From assembly GCF_001676155.1 (NCBI RefSeq), contig NZ_LZEW01000001.1:744001-808000 (forward strand): a stretch of 64,000 nt of DNA, written 5' to 3'. This DNA comes from Morganella psychrotolerans. Lineage in GTDB: Bacteria > Pseudomonadota > Gammaproteobacteria > Enterobacterales > Enterobacteriaceae. The notes beneath the pieces are model-generated. The model was not told the origin of the DNA, did no database searches, and worked only from the letters and a program-made list of their open reading frames with translations. How positions within the stretch are numbered: position 1 is the stretch's first letter; every line of letters starts with the position of its first letter. The translations under genes and the position numbers were made by a program. Positions 17,587 to 27,134 of the stretch are shown in pieces.

Positions 17587-18748
17587 TGAAAACAGCAGTC
17601 AGCAGAAGGGCTGCAAGTACACAACCTAATGCAGCCCGGATATCCCCCTGAAGTGAAAATGAGGAGACAAACATACCGCCCGCAGCAGATCCGGCTGCGA
17701 TCCCTGCATTAAAAAAAGCAATATAAAGAGCGCCGGTTATTTCAATATCCGGCGCACTGAATCGGATCATCCAGGTCATCAGTACCACAGACACACCTCC
17801 ATAGGTGAGCCCCCAGAGAATGACCAACGGGATCCGGGCAGTCATGACAGGAGGAAGAAAAAGTAACCCGGCTAATGTCAGAATGATCCCTGTAATGATA
17901 CAAAAAACAGCCCGGTACAGATGACGTCCGGCAAGTAGCCCGAACAGAAAGTTTCCGGCTATCCCGGCAATACCGTAAAGTGCCAGTAATCCGCTCAGAT
18001 TTTGAGGTTGCAGTTGCGGATCTTCATGTAATAACGGGCGGATAAAGGTAAATATCATAAAATGTCCGGTTACCAGCAGCAGCGTGATAAACAAACCGGT
18101 ACGGATAACCGGGCGGCGCCACTGCGTTATAAACCGGCTTACAGCAGGTGCGTGTGTACAGGGCAAAGATGGCAGGCACACCATTTGTAACAGCAGAATA
18201 GCGAGGGAAAATGCGCTCATGATAGTGAAGACTCCCCGCCAGCCGGTCAGTTCCCCCAGCATGATACCTGCGGGGATGCCCAGTACGGAAGCCGCCGCCA
18301 CGCCGCCAAAAATCAATGATGTTGCAGCGGCGACCGACCGGGCCGGCAACAGGCGGACGGCAATACCACCGGCTATCGCCCAGATCCCGCCGATACTCAG
18401 CCCGACAATAATCCGTGCGGCAACCAGTACATAAAAATGCCCAGCGAAAGCGGCACTGATATTTGCCAGCATCAGCAATGCCATCAGCAGCATCAGCAGG
18501 GAACGCCGGTTCAGCTGACCGGCAAATAAAATAACCAGCGGGGAACATAATGTCGCTACTATCGCCGGGATAGTCAGCAGCAGGCTGACTTGTGCCTGCG
18601 GCACATCAAAATCGGCAGCGATAGGGCTGAGTAATCCGACCGGCAGCATTTCGGTGGTGACAACCGCAAAGGTGGCAAGTGTGATGGCAATAACGGAAAG
18701 CCATCCCCGCCGTAATGATGGTAAAGATAAACAATGATTGGCTGACAT
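17513..18748 (-). CDS. MFS transporter, DHA1 (YdeA/SotB-like)
   Basis: A 411-residue, 12-segment exporter. TLATFAVVTTEMLPVGLLSP and ARIIVGLSIGGIWAIAGG are typical of the SotB/YdeA/NepI branch of DHA1 efflux proteins. ATG 18748, preceded by GAGGAA, was preferred over an earlier in-frame start. Its C-terminal 24 codons overlap the 3' end of the convergent DHA2-type MFS gene. The divergent LysR gene, with a T-N11-A box in the gap, is the likely regulator. Confidence 0.87.
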   Translation of the reverse strand: MSANHCLSLPSLRRGWLSVIAITLATFAVVTTEMLPVGLLSPIAADFDVPQAQVSLLLTIPAIVATLCSPLVILFAGQLNRRSLLMLLMALLMLANISAAFAGHFYVLVAARIIVGLSIGGIWAIAGGIAVRLLPARSVAAATSLIFGGVAAASVLGIPAGIMLGELTGWRGVFTIMSAFSLAILLLQMVCLPSLPCTHAPAVSRFITQWRRPVIRTGLFITLLLVTGHFMIFTFIRPLLHEDPQLQPQNLSGLLALYGIAGIAGNFLFGLLAGRHLYRAVFCIITGIILTLAGLLFLPPVMTARIPLVILWGLTYGGVSVVLMTWMIRFSAPDIEITGALYIAFFNAGIAAGSAAGGMFVSSFSLQGDIRAALGCVLAALLLTAVFIIRSRRACASAGKETTPHTMPSEY

Positions 18749-18790
18749 ACATTCCTCATAAAAAATAAACATAACTTGAGGCGTTAGTCT

Positions 18791-18811
18791 ATCTGCGCCA
18801 ATATGACAGAT
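18791..18811. promoter_or_regulatory. T-N11-A LysR-type box
   Basis: ATCTG (18791-18795), 11 nt, CAGAT (18807-18811): a symmetric LysR recognition pattern in the gap between the divergent MFS and LysR genes. Confidence 0.5.
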
Positions 18812-18846
18812 AAAGATGGGATATGGGGTAACACCGGGGACAAATC

Positions 18847-19773
18847 GTGGCAGATAAAAATCGCTTATTGCTGGATAATTTATTTGATGTGCTGGTTTTT
18901 GTGCGGGTTAGTGAAACCGGGAGCTTCACATCCGCAGCAGAAAAACTGCACATTTCCCGCTCGGCAGCCGGAAAATGTATTCAGCGCCTGGAAAACAGGG
19001 TAAGTACCCGCCTCCTGCACCGGACAACCAGGCAGATCCGCCTCAGTGAAGAAGGTGAGCGCTTTTATCTTCATGCAAAACGGATTTTATCTGAGGTGGA
19101 TGATGCAGAAAATGCACTGCATGAAGGGCAGCAAACCCCGTCGGGCACATTACGGATTGACCTGCCTGTGGTATTCGGACGTCACTATGTGTTGCCGGTT
19201 TTACAGGATTTTACTGCGCAATGGGTGGATGTGGAGATTGATGTCAATTTTTCTGATGATTATTGTGATTTGGTACAGGAGGGAGTCGATGTGGCAATCC
19301 GCATCGGCGGAAACGATGACAGCCGCCTGGTACGGAAAGTATTGGCACCGCACCGTCTTATTACCTGCGCATCGCCGGATTACCTGGCACGGAAAGGTAC
19401 ACCGGAAACACCGGATGAACTGACCGCACATGAATGTCTGGTTTTTTGTCACCGCGGGCGGCGGGTTGCCTGGCAGTTCAGCCGGGATAAACAGATAATA
19501 TCGCTGCCGGTCACAGGCAGGATGCGTTTGGGGGACACCGGCGCTATCCTGGATGCGGTGCTTGCAGGGAACGGCATTTGTCAGATTGGTGCATTTCTTG
19601 CGGGACCACAGATAGCGCAGGGTAAATTAATACCACTATTTAATTCTTTTTCAGTCCCCGGAGAACCGGTGTGTGCCGTTTACCCGTCAAAACAGTTTTT
19701 ACCGCCTAAAGTCCGCCAATTTCTGGCATTGCTTGAAACCCGCTGGCAGGGTAAAGCAATATGGGAATATTAA
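18847..19773 (+). CDS. LysR family transcriptional regulator
   Basis: A 308-residue LysR protein of the CrgA/DsdC-like group. The helix-turn-helix is at about residues 12-70 (VRVSETGSFTSAAEKLHISR); the effector domain starts at GTLRIDLPVVFGRHYV. The start is GTG 18847, preceded by GGGGA; the in-frame region upstream has no suitable ATG. It is divergent from the DHA1 MFS gene, which it probably controls through the T-N11-A box at 18791-18811. Confidence 0.88.
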   Translation: MADKNRLLLDNLFDVLVFVRVSETGSFTSAAEKLHISRSAAGKCIQRLENRVSTRLLHRTTRQIRLSEEGERFYLHAKRILSEVDDAENALHEGQQTPSGTLRIDLPVVFGRHYVLPVLQDFTAQWVDVEIDVNFSDDYCDLVQEGVDVAIRIGGNDDSRLVRKVLAPHRLITCASPDYLARKGTPETPDELTAHECLVFCHRGRRVAWQFSRDKQIISLPVTGRMRLGDTGAILDAVLAGNGICQIGAFLAGPQIAQGKLIPLFNSFSVPGEPVCAVYPSKQFLPPKVRQFLALLETRWQGKAIWEY

Positions 19774-19866
19774 GGAAACGGATGATGTAACTTGTGTGCG
19801 AGACGATATTATTCAGATATCCGGCTGTTATGATGAATATCGTTGACTGGTTAATAAGGATCGGGA

Positions 19867-20325
19867 ATGGCTGACAAACAGTTTTTGCAGCAGGCGATTG
19901 CACTCGCACGCCGCAATATTGAAAAAGGCGGACGTCCGTTCGGCGCTGTTATAGTGAAAGACGGCAAAATTATCAGCGAAGGTGTTAATCAGATGGCTGA
20001 ACTGAATGATCCGACGGCACATGCAGAGTTGCTGGCATTGCGCCATGCCGGACAGACACTCGGTCAGACCCGGCTGGAAGGTTGTGTGGTTTACGCCAGT
20101 GGTCAGCCGTGTCCGATGTGTCTGGCTGCTATGCGCATGGCAGGCATTACCCGGGCGGTTTATGCTTATTCCAATTCCGATGCACAGCCCTATGGCTTAT
20201 CAACAGAGTTGATTGCCGTGGCATTGCGCGCGGATCCTCATGAGCAGACCGGATTTTCGTTTACACAACAAAAACCGGATGATGAGCCGTCTCTGTATGC
20301 ACAATGGCAGGCGCATCAGCATTAA
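19867..20325 (+). CDS. Nucleoside/guanine deaminase family protein
   Basis: A 152-residue zinc deaminase. HAE (residues 52-54) supplies a zinc ligand and the proton shuttle; PCPMC (81-85) supplies the two cysteines. The short size and the GGRPFGAVIV start fit GuaD-like guanine deaminases or other CMP/dCMP-type enzymes rather than the longer TadA. It hydrolyses an exocyclic amino group of a purine or pyrimidine; the exact base is uncertain. It is 93 bp downstream of the LysR gene and has its own AAGGA ribosome-binding site. Confidence 0.85.
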   Translation: MADKQFLQQAIALARRNIEKGGRPFGAVIVKDGKIISEGVNQMAELNDPTAHAELLALRHAGQTLGQTRLEGCVVYASGQPCPMCLAAMRMAGITRAVYAYSNSDAQPYGLSTELIAVALRADPHEQTGFSFTQQKPDDEPSLYAQWQAHQH

Positions 20326-20370
20326 ATTATCATAGGGACGGTCGCGGCTTCCGGCGGCGGCTGTTTCTGT

Positions 20371-20443
20371 TATAATCGTCCCTGCATAACCTGGTTATGT
20401 TCCTCTTCGTCTTTCCTGCGTTTACACTACTGTCATTGTGACA
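20371..20443. promoter_or_regulatory. TATAAT box and two palindromes upstream of MFS gene
   Basis: A -10-like TATAAT (20371-20376) is followed by CATAACC-T-GGTTATG (20385-20399) and TGTCA-TTG-TGACA (20431-20443). They fill the 245-bp gap between the deaminase and an MFS gene that has no adjacent regulator. Likely operators; the binding proteins are unknown. Confidence 0.4.
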
Positions 20444-20570
20444 ATATGTCTGTTCCTCCCCCCAAATATTGTTACCACTTATTTTTCCTGTCGTTTTATC
20501 TGCATTAACTTCCCCTGATGATGTGATTTTTATTTTCCTCGATCCTTTTAACCTTATTTCACGGGAATTT

Positions 20571-21755
20571 ATGATGACTTCACCTTATTTACTGCCGGTG
20601 CTGGCAATGATTGTCTTTTTCACCGGTGTAACGGAATTTATGGTGTCACCGATGCTGACACCACTGGCAGAGGCATTTTCGGTTACACCTGCACAATCAT
20701 CCTGGCTTATCGCGGTTTATACCTTATCTTACGCCGTCGCAGCTCCCTTTATGGGGCGGATTTCTGATCGTGTAAACCGCTATAAGTTGTTACAGGCAGC
20801 ACTGTTGTTATTTGCCGCTGACGGGTTTGCACTGGCGCTGGCGCCGGGATTTGTGGCTGCTGCCGGGTTGCGGGTTCTGGGTGGGCTGGCTTCTGCAGCA
20901 CTGATCCCGACCGTATTTGCACTGATTGCAGAACAGTTTCCTCCGTCACTGCGGGCAACAATTATGGGCTATGTTATGACAGGAATGACACTCGGTATTG
21001 TATCCGGGCCGGTTATGGCGGGTTGGCTGACAGCCCGTACGGGCTGGTATATGCCCTTTATTCTGACGGCGACAGGCGGGCTGATTATGTGGTTAATCTG
21101 TGTTTTTTTGTTCCGCAATATCAGTACCACGCTACTGTCGGTTTCTCACAAAACAGGAAAAATCCGCGATAACCCCCGGCTGATTGGTTTTCTGATGGCA
21201 AAAGGTCTGTGGAATAGCGTTGTTGTAACATTATTTGTCCTCAGTGGTGAGCTTTTGCGCCTGCGTTTCGGGTTACCGACAGAAATGGTCGGGTTTATCA
21301 GCGGAATATTTGGTGGTGGATTGCTTCTCGGAAATATATTACTGCCGTTTATAATACGCCGTTACAGAGCGGAATCGCGTTTATTACTGATAAGCCTGAC
21401 AGGTATGACCCTGATGATTGCCGCGTTTATCCGCGGAACCGGTGGTCTTTACTACTCCTTGTTATGGATGATGCTCTGGGGCGGAATGCTGGGTATCGCG
21501 GCGCCCGTCAGTACATCTGTCGTGGCTGAACGTGCCGGGGCTAATAAAGGTGAGGCGCTTGCACTCTCTGAAAGTATGAATAATGTCGGTATTTTTATAC
21601 TGTTACCTGGTGCGGCGGCATTACTGGCTTCACAGGGCAGCACGGTGTTATTGTTCGCGTCCGTCATATTATTGTGTATAGCCACCGGGCTGACAGGGTA
21701 CTTAATCAGACCGGTAAATGGAAAATGGAAAAATAATAATGAGAGGCATTCGTGA
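20571..21755 (+). CDS. MFS transporter
   Basis: A 394-residue, 12-segment MFS protein. ITEFMVSP-like start (FFTGVTEFMVSPML), the loop motif MGRISDRVNRYK and the helix 5 motif GMTLGIVSGPVMAG place it among DHA1 efflux proteins. Tandem ATG codons at 20571/20574 follow ACGGGA; an upstream in-frame extension of 34 residues is rejected as it has no ribosome-binding site. It has no adjacent regulator gene, but palindromes lie in its leader. Substrate unknown. Confidence 0.85.
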   Translation: MMTSPYLLPVLAMIVFFTGVTEFMVSPMLTPLAEAFSVTPAQSSWLIAVYTLSYAVAAPFMGRISDRVNRYKLLQAALLLFAADGFALALAPGFVAAAGLRVLGGLASAALIPTVFALIAEQFPPSLRATIMGYVMTGMTLGIVSGPVMAGWLTARTGWYMPFILTATGGLIMWLICVFLFRNISTTLLSVSHKTGKIRDNPRLIGFLMAKGLWNSVVVTLFVLSGELLRLRFGLPTEMVGFISGIFGGGLLLGNILLPFIIRRYRAESRLLLISLTGMTLMIAAFIRGTGGLYYSLLWMMLWGGMLGIAAPVSTSVVAERAGANKGEALALSESMNNVGIFILLPGAAALLASQGSTVLLFASVILLCIATGLTGYLIRPVNGKWKNNNERHS

Positions 21756-21773
21756 GCAATATAACAGCGAGTA

Positions 21774-22295
21774 TTACAGTTTTTTCTCCATTATAAATAA
21801 CTGAGAGGATTGCTGTGTGGTTTCAAACGCAAGGGTGCCGGTTTTTATCATTCCCTGTGACTGATAAAAATGTTGTGCGCCGGTATTATTTTCCAGGACT
21901 TCCAGCCATAAACCAGGCTGGTTCCGGCTGCGGGCAAATGTTTCTATCAATCCAAAAACCGTTTTTCCGTAACTTTTTCCGGTTTCACCGGGTAAAAAAT
22001 ACAGTTTGTTCAGCAGCATTGCGCAATATTCGCTCCCTTCAGCCCGGCTATTCTCTGTTAATTTACAAAAACCGATTATTTTTTCATCAGCACAGATAAA
22101 AAACCAGAATACACCGGGTGTCGCCAGGCTTTGCTGCAAGGGCTCCGGGTGATATTCATTGTTCAAATAAGTATTTAGTTCTGCCACTGAATCCCAATAA
22201 CCGGTAAAATGGTGTCGGTAAGCTTTGTCGCCCGCGTCACTGAGTACGGTGATTTCATCCGGTGTAACAGGCTGTAAAGTGAGTAATGCTGTCAT
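21774..22295 (-). CDS. GNAT acetyltransferase
   Basis: A 173-residue acetyltransferase. The acetyl-CoA binding segment is KLYFLPGETGKSYGKTVF (a degenerate Q/R-x-x-G-x-G/A motif), followed by WLEVLENNTGAQHFYQSQGM, a classic GNAT strand-helix. The closest general type is the YjaB/PA4866-like group, acting on unknown amines. It converges on the MFS gene with 18 bp between the ends. Confidence 0.82.
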   Translation of the reverse strand: MTALLTLQPVTPDEITVLSDAGDKAYRHHFTGYWDSVAELNTYLNNEYHPEPLQQSLATPGVFWFFICADEKIIGFCKLTENSRAEGSEYCAMLLNKLYFLPGETGKSYGKTVFGLIETFARSRNQPGLWLEVLENNTGAQHFYQSQGMIKTGTLAFETTQQSSQLFIMEKKL

Positions 22296-22636
22296 TTGTG
22301 TTTACCTCATTAATTTTATTGTTTTAATATAATGATTTTTAGTGAAATATCTGATTTATCAGCCGGGTTTAAGGTTTTGTTATATCCGACCAGTGAACGA
22401 TAACCCGAATAATGAGTGAAATAATGCCTCCTATATCAATATTATGCACTCGTTTTCCGAAAAAATTAGGAATTATCCCTATGGAACGGAAGGGTGGTAA
22501 TTTGTTGATAATTATGGCGTTATGGAAATCAACATAAAATGACACGATAGTATTTGTCGTATCAGTGTGTTAAAACACAGTGTACTGAAAATCAGAAAAA
22601 TAGTTTAATTGATTTTTTATAAAAGGATATTTTCAG
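22296..22636. other. AT-rich intergenic region upstream of the PAP2 gene
   Basis: About 340 bp with no credible coding sequence. It carries divergent promoter sequence for the GNAT and PAP2 genes, a loose inverted repeat around 22538-22564 (TGACACGATA / TGTCGTATCA) and a TAAAAGGATATTTTCAG leader before the PAP2 start. Nothing else recognised. Confidence 0.5.
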
Positions 22637-23228
22637 ATGATGTTCATCGACAGGGTCATTCACCTGGTGCTTAGTGGTATTATTATCGTCGGTGTTTACC
22701 AGTTTTATTTTTTTTACACAACGAAACATGGTACGGCCTGTTAAAACGTTTAATTCATCCATTGATGAAAAAATTCCTTTCTGGCCCTGGTGGTCATGGA
22801 TATACAGCTTTCTTTATTATCCGGCTATTCTTTATCTGAACTGGATAATTCAGGACTCACGACAATTTATTATCATCGTATTCAGCTATGTGATTTTATT
22901 GTTTATGCAGATGTTTTTCTTTGTTGTCTACCCGGTTGCCGTACCCGCACACTGGCGTCAGATGAATACAGGGAAGAAAGCATCTGAGAAATTCTTGCAG
23001 TTTGTACAGAAATTTGATGACACTTCCAACTGTTTCCCTAGCATGCACGTATCCGTTGCCACATTAACGGCGTTACTGGCTTATGCATCACTGGGTCCGT
23101 GGGTGTTTATGTTCCCGCTGCTGATTGCATTGTCCTGTATGTTTACCAAACAGCATTATGTGATTGATTTACCTGCCGGCGCTGTACTGGGCTGGATTGC
23201 GTTCCAGTGTTATGTATTTTTGATTTAA
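22637..23228 (+). pseudogene. PAP2 family phosphatase, frameshifted in a T8 run
   Basis: An inner-membrane phosphatase of the PAP2/inositolphosphotransferase-like group. The signatures PSMHVSVAT and KQHYVIDLPAG supply the catalytic histidines and aspartate. The natural N-terminus starts at ATG 22637/22640 after an AAGGA site, but runs out of frame at T8 (22708-22715). With seven T the product is a continuous protein of about 196 residues. An alternative internal GTG at 22674 would give a shorter protein without the first membrane helix. It would dephosphorylate lipid phosphates facing the periplasm. Confidence 0.8.
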
Positions 23229-23287
23229 CCTTTTCCTTACGTTTGATTAGTAGACTCACTATTATTGGTACCCTTACTGACTTCCTT

Positions 23288-23315
23288 GCCGCATAATTAT
23301 ATGCGGCTTTTTTTT
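23288..23315 (+). terminator. Rho-independent terminator of the PAP2 gene
   Basis: GCCGCATA-ATTA-TATGCGGC (23288-23307) followed by eight T residues. Confidence 0.9.
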
Positions 23316-23329
23316 ATGTGCGCTAACAC

Positions 23330-23356
23330 AAAAGACCGGCAAAATGCCGGTCTTTT
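23330..23356 (-). terminator. Rho-independent terminator of the MetC-like operon
   Basis: AAAAGACCGGC (23330-23340), loop of 5, GCCGGTCTTTT (23346-23356); on the minus strand the stem ends in a T run after the MetC-like gene. Confidence 0.85.
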
Positions 23357-23390
23357 TAACTATCATACTATTGCTTTTTCAACGGCAATA

Positions 23391-24566
23391 TCACTTCGCC
23401 ATACGCGCGAATCCATCGGCTAAATCTGTTTTCAGGTCATCACTGGCTTCCAGTCCGATTTGCAGGCGCAATGTCAGTCCGCCGGGATTCCACTGCGTTA
23501 CTGTGCGGTATTCTGCGCAGTCAAACGGGATGATCAGGCTTTCAAATCCGCCCCATGAATACCCCATTCCGAAAATAGAAAGACCATCCAGTAATTTCCC
23601 GATATCGTCTTGTGTAAATTTCGGGTCCAGCACAATGGAGAACAACCCGGAAGAGCCGGTGAAATCCCGTTTCCAGATCTCATGCCCCGGGCAATCAGGA
23701 AATGCCGGATGCAGCACCCGGATAACTTCCGGGCGTGCTTTCAGCCAGTGCGCCATATCCAGCGCCCGCGCCTGTGCTTCTTTCAGACGGATTGGCAGGG
23801 TGCGCAACCCGCGCAGGGCAAGGAAGCAATCTTCGGCACCCGGCAGCATGGCCATTAAATCATAAGTTTCCCGCAGTGCAGGCCACCATGCGGCATTGGC
23901 TGAAACAATCCCCATCAGTAAATCTGAGTGCCCGCCCAGGTATTTTGTCCCGGCTTCGAGAGAGATATCACATCCCATATCATGGGCGCGGAAGAACAAT
24001 GGGGTCGCCCAGGTGTTATCTATAATCGTGGCGATATTATGGCGTTTTGCCACGGCCACAATCGCCGGAACATCCTGAACTTCAAAGCTCTGGGAGCCAG
24101 GGGATTCAAGGAAAATGGTGGCGGTGTTGCTCTGGATCAGCGATTCAATATCACTGCCTGCCATCGGGTCATAATAGGTGGTAACAATCCCCATTTTGTT
24201 CAGCAGCCCGTGGCAGAAATTACGGGTCGGGCGGTATACGCTGTCCGGCATCAGAAGGTGATCGCCGGTTTTCAGTGTTGTCAGCAATGCCAGTACAATC
24301 GCACCCAGCCCTGAGGGTGATAATACAGTGCCTTCAGCACCGGCAAGGGCGCTCCAGGATTGCTCTAAATTTTTGATGGTCGGCGTGCCCGCCGTGCCGT
24401 AGTTAAACTCAGCCCGGTTATTGAGCAGGGCATCCATGGTCGGAAACACCACGGTCGATCCCCGGTAAACCGGGGCATTAACAAAACCTGACTGCGTTGC
24501 CGGGTCACGGCCTAACTGAGTGATTTGTGTATCAATATGAAACTCGGAAACCGCTTTTTTCGTCAT
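23391..24566 (-). CDS. Cystathionine beta-lyase family PLP enzyme (MetC-like)
   Basis: A 391-residue Cys/Met-metabolism PLP enzyme. The internal aldimine lysine is in SLEAGTKYLGGHSD, the phosphate-binding loop is SPSGLGAIVLALL, and IIDNTWATPLFF carries the PLP aspartate. GYSWGGFESLIIP is characteristic of the MetC branch, which beta-cleaves cystathionine or related cysteine S-conjugates to thiol, pyruvate and ammonia. ATG 24566 follows GAGGA. It lies 50 bp after an amino-acid permease gene in a leftward operon with a divergent LysR regulator, suggesting catabolism of an imported sulfur amino acid rather than housekeeping methionine synthesis. Confidence 0.88.
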   Translation of the reverse strand: MTKKAVSEFHIDTQITQLGRDPATQSGFVNAPVYRGSTVVFPTMDALLNNRAEFNYGTAGTPTIKNLEQSWSALAGAEGTVLSPSGLGAIVLALLTTLKTGDHLLMPDSVYRPTRNFCHGLLNKMGIVTTYYDPMAGSDIESLIQSNTATIFLESPGSQSFEVQDVPAIVAVAKRHNIATIIDNTWATPLFFRAHDMGCDISLEAGTKYLGGHSDLLMGIVSANAAWWPALRETYDLMAMLPGAEDCFLALRGLRTLPIRLKEAQARALDMAHWLKARPEVIRVLHPAFPDCPGHEIWKRDFTGSSGLFSIVLDPKFTQDDIGKLLDGLSIFGMGYSWGGFESLIIPFDCAEYRTVTQWNPGGLTLRLQIGLEASDDLKTDLADGFARMAK

Positions 24567-24616
24567 AAAATCCTCACACATAAACAGGGCTGTTCATACA
24601 GCATTATTCGAAAAAT

Positions 24617-25879
24617 TTAAAGAACGGAGAGAGGCACAGTAACACACCAAAAAAAGATGATAAACCAGACTGTCGCCCCTTTGTATTTATGTAATACCGG
24701 CACGCGATACACCAGGTAGCACGGGATCAGGCAGGAGACGATGCCGAATAACGGGCCGCCGAGCTGCATGAAAAAGAGAATTGAAAAGCGCGTGGACACC
24801 CAGAACCACAGAGCCAGGATAACACCTGCGCATACGCTGTAATGCAATACGGTGTGATTGATTCGCTCCTGCGGCATAAAGCGGCTCAGAACGTTGACAA
24901 CAATTCCTTTAATTGCTTCCTGGAAGCCCAGATAAATGCCGAGAAACGCGGTCAGGATAGCGAAAATATTGAGCATCGCCGTCATGACTTTCACAACGGA
25001 ACCCGGAATAACCTGAGCGGCAATCGCCAGCGCAGAGATATTTTGTTCAAATGCGGAAACTGCTTGTTCATGACTGATTGAGAACGTGAATGAAAACGCA
25101 AAGAACAACACGGCAACGGCTAAAATAATGTAGGCGACACGGTTGGCGCGGATAGCCCGGTATGTCGCGATACGTTTATCTTTTTCCACCCGGCGGTAAG
25201 CAATGTTCATCGGGCTTAAAATCTGAACAAACAGGATAGAGAACAGTGTAAACGGCAGAGTCAGAAACACATCCCGCAGAAAAGGCAGAATATCAGGAAA
25301 TGCCGTGATATTCGCGAAATTCCAGTATGGCACCATCACCACGCCGAGTAATACGATAATACCGAATTTCACAATCACCATCGGACCGGAAATTTTGAAT
25401 AACAGGCGTTCACCCTGTGCGGCAATAACAACCAGGACTGTCAGAATAATCAGTCCGTACCAGACGGAGTCAGACCATAATCCTTCGGATAAACCAAATG
25501 TTTTAATATAAGACGCACTGTCAAATGTGACCGCCAGTGAGTAGGAGAACATGCCGTGAAGCAGCATCAGGAAATAAGCTATCCCGAGCGCTACTCCCCA
25601 GTTTTTCCCCAGATATTGGGTAATTACGCTGGCATAATCTTCACACTCATCTGATTCGGATAATGTGCGCAGATATAAGTTTTGCAGCCAGTAAATCGCC
25701 GGATAAGAGAGTAAGGTTGCCGCAATAAAGACCCAGATACCTTTAATGCCAACCTGAACCGGCATAAACACAATGCCGGAACCAATTGCCATACCGATAC
25801 ATAAAATAACCCAGCCGGTATCATATTTGGTAAACGGAATCTTTCGTAAATCGCTTTGTGAGTTTGCATCTGTCTGCAT
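24617..25879 (-). CDS. HAAAP family amino acid:proton symporter (SdaC/YhaO-like)
   Basis: A 420-residue permease with about 11 hydrophobic segments. Typical family sequence: [21 protein letters not shown] at the first helix, [17 protein letters not shown], and LSPMNIAYR in the middle. Relatives carry serine/threonine (SdaC, TdcC) or cysteine (YhaO/CyuP). Its operon partner is a MetC-like lyase, favouring cysteine, cystathionine or an S-conjugate. I start at ATG 25879 with GAGGA seven bases upstream; a TTG two codons earlier is less likely. Confidence 0.87.
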   Translation of the reverse strand: MQTDANSQSDLRKIPFTKYDTGWVILCIGMAIGSGIVFMPVQVGIKGIWVFIAATLLSYPAIYWLQNLYLRTLSESDECEDYASVITQYLGKNWGVALGIAYFLMLLHGMFSYSLAVTFDSASYIKTFGLSEGLWSDSVWYGLIILTVLVVIAAQGERLLFKISGPMVIVKFGIIVLLGVVMVPYWNFANITAFPDILPFLRDVFLTLPFTLFSILFVQILSPMNIAYRRVEKDKRIATYRAIRANRVAYIILAVAVLFFAFSFTFSISHEQAVSAFEQNISALAIAAQVIPGSVVKVMTAMLNIFAILTAFLGIYLGFQEAIKGIVVNVLSRFMPQERINHTVLHYSVCAGVILALWFWVSTRFSILFFMQLGGPLFGIVSCLIPCYLVYRVPVLHKYKGATVWFIIFFWCVTVPLSVL

Positions 25880-25968
25880 AGTCAATTCCTCAACGTTATA
25901 GATTTAATTATTAAAAAAGTCAGGAACAACGTGAATATATTTTTGTTGTATGGGTACAGTGGGTGTTA

Positions 25969-26093
25969 TATACCCAACGTCATTCAAGATGCAGGAAGGC
26001 GGCAAACTCAGACCGTCGGGGGAGCATACACAAGTATGTGACCCAGCGGGCTGGGTGCAGCCAACGAACCTGCAGTTTGAATGAATAAGGGTA
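25969..26093. repeat. ERIC element, full length (about 125 bp)
   Basis: The only complete copy: left arm TATACCCAACGTCATTCAAG, then GCAGGAAGGCGGCAA, a central stem around GAGCATACACAAGTATGTGAC, GCAGCCAACGAACCTGCAG, and right arm ending GAATGAATAAGGGTA. This is the enterobacterial repetitive intergenic consensus layout. It sits between the divergent permease and LysR promoters. The shorter copies in this window are internal deletions of it. Confidence 0.9.
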
Positions 26094-26144
26094 AAGCTGT
26101 TGTTATAGTAAGCGGGAATACGCAATCTGAACAAGGGTGACACT

Positions 26145-27134
26145 ATGCTAATAAATAAAAACACTTTTGCGTTTAAAGCAAAAATAGACAGCTATGCGAT
26201 TTTCCGGCACCTGGAACTTTTTATTAAAATTGTAGAGTGCAACAGCCTGAGTGGTGCGGCGAAAAAACTGAATGTGACACCTTCTTCAGTCAGTCGTGGG
26301 CTGCAACAGCTGGAAGAGCAGTTAGGTGTGGTATTGCTGAAACGAACCACCCGTAATTTTGTGCTGACAGAAGCCGGCCGCTATTTATTGCAGCGAGCGC
26401 AACAGTTACTGACGGATCTGGATGATTCATTAGTAAACACGGCCAGTTTTTATCAGCACGCACAAGGGCAGTTAAAAATAACCTGTTCGATTGCGTTTGG
26501 TGTCTGCCATTTAATGCAGCTTTACAGCGAATATAGGGAAAATAATCCGCAGGTGTGGCTTTCGGTTGATCTCAACGATGCATTAATTAATTTAAATGAA
26601 ACTGACTTTGATATTGCATTACGAATTACCAGTCATCCGCCGGATAATTTTGCATTACGCAAATTGTGTAATATTAATTGGGTGTATTGCGGCAGCCGCC
26701 ACTATTTTGAACAACATGGTATTCCCGAATCACCGGCAGATATTGCATTGCACCGCTGTTTAATTAATCCGAATATTCCTGATACCTGGCGGATGACAGA
26801 CAAAGATGGCGTGGCATTTCCGCTGGCTATTAATAATGTTATTGAGGTAAACAGCAGCCTGGGATTACTGGAAGCGGCACGTTGTCATCAGGGGATTGTA
26901 TGCCTGCCGACATATATGCTGGGTGATTATATTAATAACGGAGAGTTAATACCGGTGCTGACGGACTATAACCCGAAAACAACACCGTTTGCGCTTTATG
27001 CGTTGTACAGCCCGGCGCATACTCACGCGCCGAAGATCAGGACATTTATTGATTTTCTGGCGGATAAGCTGCCGTCAGATCCGCCGTGGGACAGTTGGAT
27101 GCATCAGGACAGAGGTGGTAACTCACCTGCATAA
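26145..27134 (+). CDS. LysR family transcriptional regulator
   Basis: A 329-residue LysR-type regulator with an N-terminal extension of about 20 residues before the helix-turn-helix (LELFIKIVECNSLSGAAKKL, SSVSRGLQQLEEQLGVVLL). The effector domain starts at GQLKITCSIAFGV. It is divergent from the permease/MetC-like operon and is its probable regulator; an ERIC element has inserted in the shared control region. Its last 31 bp overlap the convergent GNAT gene. Confidence 0.87.
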   Translation: MLINKNTFAFKAKIDSYAIFRHLELFIKIVECNSLSGAAKKLNVTPSSVSRGLQQLEEQLGVVLLKRTTRNFVLTEAGRYLLQRAQQLLTDLDDSLVNTASFYQHAQGQLKITCSIAFGVCHLMQLYSEYRENNPQVWLSVDLNDALINLNETDFDIALRITSHPPDNFALRKLCNINWVYCGSRHYFEQHGIPESPADIALHRCLINPNIPDTWRMTDKDGVAFPLAINNVIEVNSSLGLLEAARCHQGIVCLPTYMLGDYINNGELIPVLTDYNPKTTPFALYALYSPAHTHAPKIRTFIDFLADKLPSDPPWDSWMHQDRGGNSPA

